Assembly (NCBI GenBank): GCA_002428685.1
Contig: DIXL01000069.1
Location: 1-6,889 of the forward strand
DNA from: Cloacimonetes bacterium UBA6081
Lineage (GTDB): Bacteria; Cloacimonadota; Cloacimonadia; Cloacimonadales; Cloacimonadaceae
DNA length: 6,889 nucleotides
Direction of reading: 5' to 3'
How positions within the stretch are numbered: the stretch's first letter is position 1; each line of letters starts with the position of its first letter. Positions 1-4,799 of this stretch are shown piece after piece. The translations under genes and the position numbers were made by a program. The notes beneath the pieces are model-generated. The model ran no database searches. It was not told the origin of the DNA and was given only the letters and a program-made list of their open reading frames with translations.

Positions 1-47
1 CATGTCAATATAAATCTTGTATTATGTCTTATCAAGCGTGCTTACGG

Positions 48-65
48 TGTCGTTCCCGCGGAGGA
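48..65 (+). repeat. Left 18-bp outer arm of the palindrome
   Basis: TGTCGTTCCCGCGGAGGA is the exact reverse complement of bases 313-330. It is much more GC-rich than the DNA around it. It resembles one half of the widespread TTCCCGC-N-GCGGGAA type intergenic palindromes (dRS3-like), but the second half is absent here and the sequence continues AAACCG. The pairing is seen directly; the family resemblance is inferred. Confidence 0.8.
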
Positions 66-98
66 AACCGTATGAAAACTGTGAGAAGGATATCCAAA

Positions 99-117
99 AG
101 TCCTGTAGGGACGACAT
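99..117 (+). repeat. Short hairpin repeat copy R1
   Basis: The copy reads AGTCCTGTAGGGACGACAT. The first 15 bases are shared exactly with copies R3 and R4, which lie on the other strand. It contains a mini-hairpin, GTCCT-GTA-GGGAC, whose fifth pair is U.G in RNA. It sits 54 bp before R2 in the same orientation. Confidence 0.8.
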
Positions 118-152
118 TTCAGATAGCACCACGACCCCGAAACGTGCACCTG

Positions 153-171
153 AGTCCCATAGGGACGGCAT
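153..171 (+). repeat. Short hairpin repeat copy R2 (variant)
   Basis: The copy reads AGTCCCATAGGGACGGCAT and differs from R1 at positions 6, 7 and 16 of the unit. The change at position 6 turns the U.G pair of the mini-hairpin into C-G, giving a perfect five-pair stem, GTCCC-ATA-GGGAC. That pattern suggests the hairpin rather than the exact sequence is kept. Confidence 0.75.
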
Positions 172-218
172 AAATTTAAGCCTAGCGTTAATAAACCAGA
201 ATGATCTAGGTCTCTGAT

Positions 219-237
219 ATATCGTCCCTACAGGACT
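219..237 (-). repeat. Short hairpin repeat copy R3 (inverted)
   Basis: On the minus strand it reads AGTCCTGTAGGGACGATAT, sharing the 15-bp core with R1 and R4. It faces R2 across the centre of the large palindrome. R2 and R3 can pair over most of 153-172 and 218-237, with mismatches only at 158/232, 159/231 and 169/221 and one G.T pair at 168/222. Confidence 0.8.
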
Positions 238-271
238 TATGCAAACATTTAAAATCACCATATCTATCTGA

Positions 272-290
272 ATAGCGTCCCTACAGGACT
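272..290 (-). repeat. Short hairpin repeat copy R4 (inverted)
   Basis: On the minus strand it reads AGTCCTGTAGGGACGCTAT, with the same 15-bp core. It lies 53 bp from R3, mirroring the 54-bp spacing of R1 and R2. The regular but inverted spacing is what makes the whole block look like a duplicated and inverted unit. Confidence 0.8.
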
Positions 291-312
291 CAAAGCGAGT
301 TTTAACACAGTC

Positions 313-330
313 TCCTCCGCGGGAACGACA
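313..330 (-). repeat. Right 18-bp outer arm of the palindrome
   Basis: TCCTCCGCGGGAACGACA is the exact reverse complement of 48-65. The match stops cleanly at both ends: G47 opposes A331, and A66 opposes C312. This fits a defined repeat unit. Bases 44-47 and 331-334 show no direct duplication. Confidence 0.8.
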
Positions 331-436
331 ATGACTTTTTCAGCTTAACGATACAACAGCTAATAATAAAGTTCTTGACTGGAAAACCCTTTTTTGAGAG
401 AGTGAATCGAATAGAAATTACCTCAGGAGTATAAGC
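331..436 (+). promoter_or_regulatory. Leader of the TPR lipoprotein gene, with SD at 425-429
   Basis: This gap between the palindrome and the lipoprotein gene should hold the gene's promoter. AGGAG at 425-429, seven bases before the ATG at 437, is a good ribosome binding site and fixes the start. A TTGACT at 375-380 looks like a -35 box, but no acceptable -10 box lies 15-19 bp downstream, so I do not assign a promoter. No gene is visible here. Confidence 0.55.
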
Positions 437-1522
437 ATGAAAAAGCTGATAATTATTGCTGTAGCACTGATTTTGGTGCTTTCGGCATGTTCAAATGCAC
501 GTCAGAAACTGAGCCCACAGGGCAATGTAAATTTTAAAACCGCCAATGTTTATTACCAACAAAAGAACGTTGAACAGGCCGAAGCATACTATCTGAAGGT
601 TCTGGAAGACAATCCCGAACATGTTGTAGCTCTGCGCAGAATGGCAGATATCAATCTGTTCAATGGCGAGCAATTTTTGGAAAGAGCCGTGGAATTCAAT
701 CAAAAGGCTTTTGATTATTATGGCAAGGCTATCGCCATTACAGAAGCCTTTCCCGAATTAACCGATCAGGAAAAGAATGACCTGCGTGATATGAAGAAAC
801 GTAAAGATGGTGCCTGGACACGTATTTATAAAGTTGCCGAAGCGCAATTGAAAGATGGCAACACCCAAGCAGCCATGACTACTTTTGAGCTTGCCAACAA
901 GCTTAATCCCAGCCGTCCCGAACCCATGATCCAGCTAAAAAATATCTACCTGAACCAACTGAAGGACGATACCAAAGCCGAGCAAATTCTGCTGACCCTT
1001 TTAAAGGATGAACCCGATAAGCTAATCTATTTACAGGAAATGGGAGCTTTCTATTATAACAAGTCCAATTACACCGAGGCAGTAAAGTATTTTGAAAAAG
1101 CAAAACCACAGCTTCCCAGAGACGTAAATAATTTCATGAATATCTCTGCCTGCTACTATGAATTGCAAGACTATTCCAAAGCCATGGCGGCAACCCAAAT
1201 GGCTATGGAAGTTGATCCGGGAAACCCGGACCTCTTGGATAATGCCCGTTCTATTGCTTCCAAGATGAATGATAAAGACCAAGCAATCTATTATCTGAAG
1301 CAGCTTCTGGATCGACGCGACAAAGAAACGGATTATGCAATACTTTTAGGATTGCTGCTGGAAAAAGAAAACTACAAGGAAATGGTTGAATATGGCGAAA
1401 AATGGTATAATTGGGACAAAACCAGCCGTTTCGCAGCAGAATACATCAAATTGGCAGCTCAAAGAACCGGCAATAAATCGCTGGAAGCCAAATACGATGC
1501 CATCATCAAAGCCATGCCATAA
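437..1522 (+). CDS. TPR-repeat lipoprotein
   Basis: This 361-residue protein is predicted to be exported and lipid-anchored. Its N-terminus is a textbook lipoprotein signal: MKK, then a hydrophobic stretch (residues 4-14), then the lipobox LSAC with the modified cysteine at C18. Serine follows the cysteine, so by the E. coli +2 rule it would go to the outer membrane. The rest is mostly helical tetratricopeptide repeats. Clear ones lie near residues 28-61, 128-161, 162-195, 196-229 and 230-263, with degenerate helical pairs towards the C-terminus (about 275-325). Typical TPR spacing of A, Y and P is visible, for example YYLKVLEDNP and YFEKAKPQLP. TPR lipoproteins usually scaffold envelope complexes, but no catalytic motif or neighbour shows its partner. 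It has its own SD and is closed by a terminator at 1550-1587, so it is probably monocistronic. Confidence 0.88.
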   Translation: MKKLIIIAVALILVLSACSNARQKLSPQGNVNFKTANVYYQQKNVEQAEAYYLKVLEDNPEHVVALRRMADINLFNGEQFLERAVEFNQKAFDYYGKAIAITEAFPELTDQEKNDLRDMKKRKDGAWTRIYKVAEAQLKDGNTQAAMTTFELANKLNPSRPEPMIQLKNIYLNQLKDDTKAEQILLTLLKDEPDKLIYLQEMGAFYYNKSNYTEAVKYFEKAKPQLPRDVNNFMNISACYYELQDYSKAMAATQMAMEVDPGNPDLLDNARSIASKMNDKDQAIYYLKQLLDRRDKETDYAILLGLLLEKENYKEMVEYGEKWYNWDKTSRFAAEYIKLAAQRTGNKSLEAKYDAIIKAMP

Positions 1523-1549
1523 ATCATCTAAAGACATATAATTACAATC

Positions 1550-1587
1550 ACACCCTGTCTTTAATTGCCTTGAAGACAGGGTGTTTT
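1550..1587 (+). terminator. Rho-independent terminator after the TPR lipoprotein gene
   Basis: Bases 1550-1561 (ACACCCTGTCTT) pair perfectly with 1573-1584 (AAGACAGGGTGT) across an 11-base loop, and the stem runs into TTTT at 1584-1587. The stem is GC-rich, 12 bp long and 27 bases past the stop codon. The T tract is short. It lies just before the exporter gene, so that gene needs read-through or its own promoter. Confidence 0.85.
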
Positions 1588-1603
1588 GATCTCAATAACA
1601 TTT

Positions 1604-2530
1604 ATGAAACAAGTAAACCAATTTAAAGCTTATCTCTTTGCAGGATTGTCTATCGTAGCGTGGTCATCCATCAGCACGGCTTTTAAGCTTAGTTTAATTG
1701 ATCTTACTCCCATTGGCTTGCTGCTGTTTTCCTCTCTTACTGCTTCGCTGTTTTTGGGCTCTATCCTGCTATTTACCAGGCCACTGCGTTTCTTTTCACA
1801 ATCCATTTTTATCCGGATTGGGAAAAACCTTCGCAAGTCCATTATTCCAGCCTTGCTAAATCCTTTTTTATACTATCTTATCTTGTTTGAAGCCTATTCG
1901 CGGTTGCGGGCACAGGAAGCACAGGCTTTAAACTACACCTGGGCAATTGTTTTGGCAGTGCTTGGCATCATTATGCTGAAAGAAAAGTTTCGCAGCGTGG
2001 ATTTTGTGGCTCTGCTCATCAGCTTTTTGGGAGTTTGGCTAATCTCTACTAAAGGTGCATGGACAAATCTGCGCTTTGATGATGCGTTGGGTTCTTTTTT
2101 GGCCGTTTTTACTTCCATAATCTGGGCTTTTTATTGGGTTTTAAGCCTGAAAGACAAGCGGAATGCCGTAACCAAACTCTTCTTCAATTTTCTGCTGGGT
2201 TTTTGCTTTATCGCTGCTCTGGTGATCGTTGGTAAAATCAGACTATTTACTCCCGGGGCAAACATAATGCACGGTGTTCTGGGCGGTATTTATGTTGGGA
2301 TTTTTGAGATGGGGTTAACCTTTCTCCTCTGGTTCAAAGCGTTGCAATACACTTCCAGCACGGCAAAGGTATCCAACCTGATCTTTCTTACGCCGTTTAT
2401 CAGTCTGCTGTTTATCAGCAAAATACTGGGCGAGAGCATTCATCCTGCCACATTCATCGGATTGGTTTTAATTGTTCTCAGCAACCTTTTACAAAAGGGA
2501 GTATTCAGCTTTTCAAAGCGGAATGCTTAG
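1604..2530 (+). CDS. EamA/DMT-family transporter (probable metabolite exporter)
   Basis: This 308-residue integral membrane protein belongs to the drug/metabolite transporter superfamily. About ten hydrophobic helices form two EamA halves. The first half ends near residue 150 with the characteristic stretch QALNYTWAIVLAVLGIIMLKEK (about 107-128) and GVWLIS; the second (about 160-298) ends in LTPFISLLFISKILGESIHPATFIG. The two-helix repeat pattern and the LKEK / LGESI glutamates are typical of the family. Members move amino acids or other small metabolites, mostly outwards; the substrate cannot be read from sequence. I chose ATG 1604. An in-frame TTG at 1586 would add six residues but lies in the terminator's T tract. 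No Shine-Dalgarno sequence precedes 1604, which is unusual among its neighbours. The 3' end overlaps convergent dinB by 18 bp. Confidence 0.88.
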   Translation: MKQVNQFKAYLFAGLSIVAWSSISTAFKLSLIDLTPIGLLLFSSLTASLFLGSILLFTRPLRFFSQSIFIRIGKNLRKSIIPALLNPFLYYLILFEAYSRLRAQEAQALNYTWAIVLAVLGIIMLKEKFRSVDFVALLISFLGVWLISTKGAWTNLRFDDALGSFLAVFTSIIWAFYWVLSLKDKRNAVTKLFFNFLLGFCFIAALVIVGKIRLFTPGANIMHGVLGGIYVGIFEMGLTFLLWFKALQYTSSTAKVSNLIFLTPFISLLFISKILGESIHPATFIGLVLIVLSNLLQKGVFSFSKRNA

Positions 2531-3574
2531 CTGCTCGCAGTCGCCCCCTGAATCCAGTTTTCCTACTCCCAAGCCCAAAAGCCGCACCTTACGCGCCGTA
2601 TCCCAATTTGCCACTAAAAGCTGCTCGCCATATTTATACAGCACTTCCGGAGCATTGCACGAACCACGCATGGCACAACTGCGTGTAATGTATTCAAAAT
2701 TATCGTACTTAAGCTTAAGAACCACATTTTGACCACTGATCCCTTTGGTTGCCATCCGGTTTGCTAAGCGTTCGGACAGTTTTCGCAGGACCGCAAAAAG
2801 TTCGTCCATGCTGTCCAAATCGGTATCAAACGTGCTTTCACAACTGATGCTTTTGGGTTCGAACTCGGTGATAACTTCTCGGTTATCAATGCCCCGCACC
2901 ACATGGTAATAAAAGAAACCCGCCTTACCAAAGGCTTTCATCAGGTCTTTTAGTTCCCATTTGGCCAGGTCTGCCCCATTTGTAATCCCCAGTTTCTGCA
3001 TTTTGGCAGCAGTTACCTTCCCAATTCCATAAAACTTACCGATAGGCAAGGCAAAAAGCACTTCCTGCGCTTTTTCAGGGGGAATTATAGCCAAGCCATC
3101 AGGTTTATTCAATTCACTGCCGATTTTTGCCAGGAATTTATTGTATGACACTCCCGCAGAACAAGTAAGCCGTGTAACACTGAAAATTTCGTCTTTAATG
3201 GCTCTGGCAATCTTTTCGGCAGATTCCTCACCTTTTTTGTTCTCAGTTACATCCAGATATGCTTCATCCAAACTCATAGGCTCCACCAGGTCTGTCCAAC
3301 TGTAAAAAATATCCCTAACTTGTTGCGAAATTTCTTTATACAGCTTGAAATGCGAATGGACAAACACTGCCTGCGGACATAAATTCCAAGCCTGATAACT
3401 GCTCATTCCGCTATGAACCCCATATTTGCGCGCTTCATAGGAACAGGTGGAAACAACTCCCCGGCTATTTGGCGGTCCGCCCACAACAACGCATTTGCCC
3501 TTTAGCGAGGGATCTTCCCTAATTTCTATCGCGGCAAAATAGGCATCCATATCGATGTGAATAATCTTCTTCAT
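2513..3574 (-). CDS. dinB: DNA polymerase IV (Y-family translesion polymerase)
   Basis: This 353-residue enzyme copies damaged DNA without proofreading. With the start at 3574 (MKKIIHIDMD) the catalytic residues fall at D8, D103 and E104 (MSLDEAYLD), matching E. coli DinB numbering; F13 is the expected steric gate against ribonucleotides. Other family marks are SAGVSYNKFLAKIGSELNKPDG in the palm, a helix-hairpin-helix-like stretch (FYGIGKVTAAKMQKLG) in the thumb, and a little-finger domain in the last third. The C-terminus, QLSIPL, fits a beta-clamp binding motif, placed as in E. coli. The ATG at 3586 would add four residues but has no SD and would lie at or before the proposed transcription start. 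Length matches the family (about 350), and the gene looks intact. It converges on the exporter gene with an 18-bp overlap and is separated from the upstream DUF899 gene by 142 bp. Confidence 0.95.
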   Translation of the reverse strand: MKKIIHIDMDAYFAAIEIREDPSLKGKCVVVGGPPNSRGVVSTCSYEARKYGVHSGMSSYQAWNLCPQAVFVHSHFKLYKEISQQVRDIFYSWTDLVEPMSLDEAYLDVTENKKGEESAEKIARAIKDEIFSVTRLTCSAGVSYNKFLAKIGSELNKPDGLAIIPPEKAQEVLFALPIGKFYGIGKVTAAKMQKLGITNGADLAKWELKDLMKAFGKAGFFYYHVVRGIDNREVITEFEPKSISCESTFDTDLDSMDELFAVLRKLSERLANRMATKGISGQNVVLKLKYDNFEYITRSCAMRGSCNAPEVLYKYGEQLLVANWDTARKVRLLGLGVGKLDSGGDCEQLSIPL

Positions 3575-3584
3575 GCCCAAAACC

Positions 3585-3611
3585 ATACTATTAAAACCAT
3601 CTGGGTGTCAA
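3585..3611 (-). promoter_or_regulatory. Possible sigma-70-type promoter of dinB
   Basis: On the minus strand a perfect TTGACA (3606-3611) is followed after 15 bp by TAGTAT (3585-3590), a four-of-six match to the -10 consensus. The spacer is shorter than the usual 17. Transcription would start within a few bases of the ATG at 3574, giving an almost leaderless message, which fits the absence of a clear SD there. I see no recognisable LexA box, although the taxon's LexA site is unknown to me. Confidence 0.4.
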
Positions 3612-3617
3612 GCCTCA

Positions 3618-3700
3618 CTTGCTGCCATCGCCATAGTAATGCCATATCAATCTCAATACTATTGGGAATGAATTGGCATTGATATGGGAATGGGAGCAAG
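3618..3700. repeat. 83-bp imperfect inverted repeat upstream of dinB
   Basis: Three blocks pair in order: 3618-3623 with 3695-3700 (CTTGCT/AGCAAG), 3625-3628 with 3690-3693 (CCAT/ATGG), and 3642-3651 with 3678-3687 (CCATATCAAT/ATTGATATGG). A small inner stem also exists, 3654-3657 with 3661-3664 (CAAT/ATTG). A 13-base bulge (3629-3641) sits on one side only. No T tract follows on either strand, so it is not a normal terminator. It occupies most of the 142-bp gap between the DUF899 stop and the dinB start, and ends six bases from the proposed dinB -35 box. It may be a regulatory hairpin or a degenerate intergenic repeat. Confidence 0.6.
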
Positions 3701-3716
3701 GAAGCTCAATTGGAAA

Positions 3717-4289
3717 TCAGTATTTGTACTTAGGCTCCCAATCGGGATTTTCCACAGCCAGCAGATCAAACAGATACCATAGAGCACAGAAATCATCCCC
3801 AGGGCCAAAATAGGCTTTGGCTACATGAAAGATTTTTCCGTGCTCAGCTTTGATAAAGGTAGAAACTCCCGGATAATAGGAACCGTCCGGTAACTGAAAA
3901 CCAAGGTCTTTCTTTAAGGTGCTGCCATGGGTGCTGACCAGCTTAAACTGCCAATTTCTTGATGTGGCAAAGGCATCCATAATTTCCGGTTCATCCGGGG
4001 TGCTAACCGCAAAACCAGCCCTGTTTTCCAGGTGAAAATACAGCCCATTCAGGCCATCTGCCCACAAAGTGCAATAGGGACAAGATTTCCCCATATTATG
4101 CACCAAGATAAGCTCTTGCTTGCCATTAAACAAATCTGACAACCTGATTTTGCTGCCTTGGCGAGTCTTCAGCTCATAGTCTGGAACTTCAAAACGGGGC
4201 ATTTGCTTTTTGAGGGTGTAAAGCTCTTGCTTTTTTGCGATTATCTCTTGCTCCAAAGCTGAGATTTTTTGTTCGAGTTCATGGTTCAT
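3717..4289 (-). CDS. DUF899 / thioredoxin-fold family protein with CPYC motif
   Basis: This 190-residue cytoplasmic protein lacks a signal peptide. Residues 1-30 are a charged amphipathic helix, probably a coiled coil (EQKISALEQEIIAKKQEL). A short beta region follows (ELKTRQGSKIRLSDLFNGKQELILVHNMG), laid out like the DUF899/AhpC-TSA-like group. C70-P-Y-C73 (KSCPYCTLWADGLNG) takes the place of the thioredoxin active site, matching the CPxC..WAD signature I recall for DUF899. The pattern SRNWQFKLVSTHGS...DLGFQLPDGSYYPGVSTFIK also fits that family. C168 is a third cysteine. A thiol-disulfide or peroxiredoxin-like role is plausible but unproven; the family has no settled function. The start is supported by a strong SD. 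It is transcribed divergently from the metal-efflux operon, but nothing shows shared function. It could form a unit with dinB, though the 142-bp gap argues against it. Confidence 0.82.
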   Translation of the reverse strand: MNHELEQKISALEQEIIAKKQELYTLKKQMPRFEVPDYELKTRQGSKIRLSDLFNGKQELILVHNMGKSCPYCTLWADGLNGLYFHLENRAGFAVSTPDEPEIMDAFATSRNWQFKLVSTHGSTLKKDLGFQLPDGSYYPGVSTFIKAEHGKIFHVAKAYFGPGDDFCALWYLFDLLAVENPDWEPKYKY

Positions 4290-4296
4290 GGTTATT

Positions 4297-4303
4297 CCCC
4301 CTT
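4297..4303 (-). promoter_or_regulatory. Ribosome binding site of the DUF899 gene
   Basis: The minus strand reads AAGGGGG followed by seven bases and the ATG at 4289. This strong purine tract settles the start codon. Confidence 0.8.
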
Positions 4304-4322
4304 GTAATAATTGTCTTATATC

Positions 4323-4353
4323 ATAATATTAATTCCAATTAGTAGCTTGCCAA
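4323..4353 (-). promoter_or_regulatory. Possible promoter of the DUF899 gene
   Basis: On the minus strand TTGGCA (4348-4353, five of six) and TATTAT (4323-4328, five of six) are separated by 19 bp, longer than the usual 17. The region is very AT-rich, so a chance match is likely. It does not overlap the 4411-4436 operator, so the metal repressor would not be expected to block this promoter directly. Confidence 0.3.
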
Positions 4354-4384
4354 GATCAAAAAAGATCGTGATTTGTCCAAAGAA

Positions 4385-4418
4385 TTTGCTTGACTCCTAA
4401 AGAGCGTTATAATATATG
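4385..4418 (+). promoter_or_regulatory. Promoter of the metal-efflux operon
   Basis: A perfect -10 box TATAAT lies at 4408-4413. With a 17-bp spacer its -35 would be TTTGCT (4385-4390), which is weak. A better -35, TTGACT (4390-4395), is only 12 bp from TATAAT, but is 17 bp from TATATG (4413-4418). Either reading puts the -10 box in contact with the palindromic operator. Transcription would start near 4420-4425, upstream of the SD at 4437. Confidence 0.65.
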
Positions 4419-4436
4419 AACACATATTCATATATT
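4411..4436. promoter_or_regulatory. ArsR/SmtB-type 12-2-12 operator
   Basis: Arms AATATATGAA (4411-4420) and TTCATATATT (4427-4436) are exact reverse complements around a six-base centre, CACATA. Read as a 12-2-12 site it shows the ATATGAAcA / TaTTCATAT core typical of operators of SmtB, CzrA and related zinc sensors. It overlaps the -10 box and the likely transcription start, so bound repressor would block RNA polymerase. The encoded regulator begins ten bases downstream, so autoregulation is expected. Confidence 0.88.
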
Positions 4437-4440
4437 GGAG
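4437..4440 (+). promoter_or_regulatory. Ribosome binding site that decides the repressor start
   Basis: GGAG lies five bases before the ATG at 4446. The earlier in-frame ATG at 4416 has no SD and sits inside the operator, so 4446 is the start. Confidence 0.75.
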
Positions 4441-4445
4441 TTCTC

Positions 4446-4799
4446 ATGAATGATGTAATTTGCCTCTGTAAAAGCATTTCACCCGATGAAATGCAGATAA
4501 TAAAAGCAGAATTGCCGGATGAAAATACCAGCAACCAGATGGCAGAGTTCTTTAAGGTGTTTGGAGATGCCACTCGCCTGAAGATTTTATACTTTCTATC
4601 CAGACACGAGCTATGTGTGGCGGATTTATCACTTCTGGTTGGCATGCAGCAATCTGCTGTGTCGCATCAATTAAAAATCCTGAAACTTAACCGCTTGGTG
4701 AAATACCGCAAAGATGGAGTAACCGTGTATTACGCCTTGGATGACAACCACATAGAAAGCATTTTTGCCATTGCCAGGCAACACCTTATGGAGCAGTAA
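4446..4799 (+). CDS. ArsR/SmtB-family metal-sensing repressor (Zn/Cd/Pb type)
   Basis: This 117-residue dimeric winged-helix repressor should release its operator on binding metal. The DNA-binding core runs from about residue 30 to 98: FKVFGDATRLKILYFLSRHELCVADLSLLVG, then the recognition helix QQSAVSHQLKILK, then the wing YRKDGVTVYYAL. The last helix carries D100, H102, H113 and E116 with the spacing D-x-H-x10-H-x2-E, the complete alpha-5 zinc site of SmtB. It also has C6 and C8 at the N-terminus and C57 plus D60 in ELCVAD, which could form an alpha-3N-type thiolate site as in CadC or SmtB; the second alpha-3 cysteine of CadC is A59 here. The stop codon abuts the ATPase start, so the genes are co-transcribed and probably translationally coupled. 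It is most like SmtB/ZiaR/CadC regulators; arsenic sensing is unlikely given the ATPase partner. Confidence 0.92.
   Translation: MNDVICLCKSISPDEMQIIKAELPDENTSNQMAEFFKVFGDATRLKILYFLSRHELCVADLSLLVGMQQSAVSHQLKILKLNRLVKYRKDGVTVYYALDDNHIESIFAIARQHLMEQ
4790..4793 (+). promoter_or_regulatory. Ribosome binding site of the P-type ATPase, inside the repressor gene
   Basis: GGAG lies six bases before the ATG at 4800, within the last codons of the repressor. The repressor stop and ATPase start are adjacent (TAAATG), a layout that favours translational coupling. Confidence 0.7.

Larger units (their letters stand above)
48..330. repeat. Nested imperfect palindrome (foldback or MITE-like intergenic element)
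   Basis: This 283-bp non-coding element is built as two diverged halves in inverted orientation. Paired blocks seen directly are 48-65 with 313-330 (18 bp, perfect), 78-83 with 306-311 (ACTGTG/CACAGT), 99-117 with 272-290, 118-126 with 264-272 (TTCAGATAG/CTATCTGAA), 153-171 with 219-237, and 181-185 with 206-210 (CCTAG/CTAGG). All inner pairs share a centre near base 194.5-195.5. The outer arms centre on 189, because about 11 extra bases sit on the left between 66 and 77. As single-stranded DNA or RNA it could fold into one long branched hairpin. It encodes no transposase and shows no obvious target-site duplication. It could be a non-autonomous mobile element, a recombination product of smaller repeats, or a structured RNA. 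Its function is unknown. Confidence 0.75.

Noticed and set aside
17..261. Open frames on both strands (17-217 plus, 22-261 minus) in the left intergenic region
   Set aside because: They run through the palindromic repeats, lack ribosome binding sites and resemble no protein family. They are by-products of the repeat sequence.
99..290. CRISPR-like array from four regularly spaced short repeats
   Set aside because: The repeats are only 15-19 bp, two are inverted relative to the others, and the intervening sequences on the two sides are themselves related, which is not true of spacers. No cas gene is visible.
375..403. TTGACT as the -35 box of a promoter for the lipoprotein gene
   Set aside because: The sequence 15-19 bp downstream (around GAGAGT) bears no resemblance to a -10 box.
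1586..1603. TTG 1586 as start of the exporter
   Set aside because: It lies in the T tract of the terminator, has no SD, and the added six residues are not part of the transporter fold. ATG 1604 is the better choice.
3575..3586. ATG 3586 as start of dinB
   Set aside because: It has no SD and overlaps the proposed -10 box. Starting at 3574 gives the family-standard N-terminus, with D8, D103 and E104 numbered as in E. coli DinB.
3642..3687. Inverted repeat as a terminator of the DUF899 gene
   Set aside because: The stem is AT-rich with a long loop and no T tract follows on the minus strand.
4352..4367. Direct repeat AAGATC spaced by 10 bp in the divergent intergenic region
   Set aside because: It is only six bases in AT-rich DNA and is compatible with chance. 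It matches no operator I recognise.
4416..4445. ATG 4416 as start of the metal repressor
   Set aside because: It lies inside the operator and at or before the likely transcription start. GGAG at 4437-4440 points to ATG 4446.
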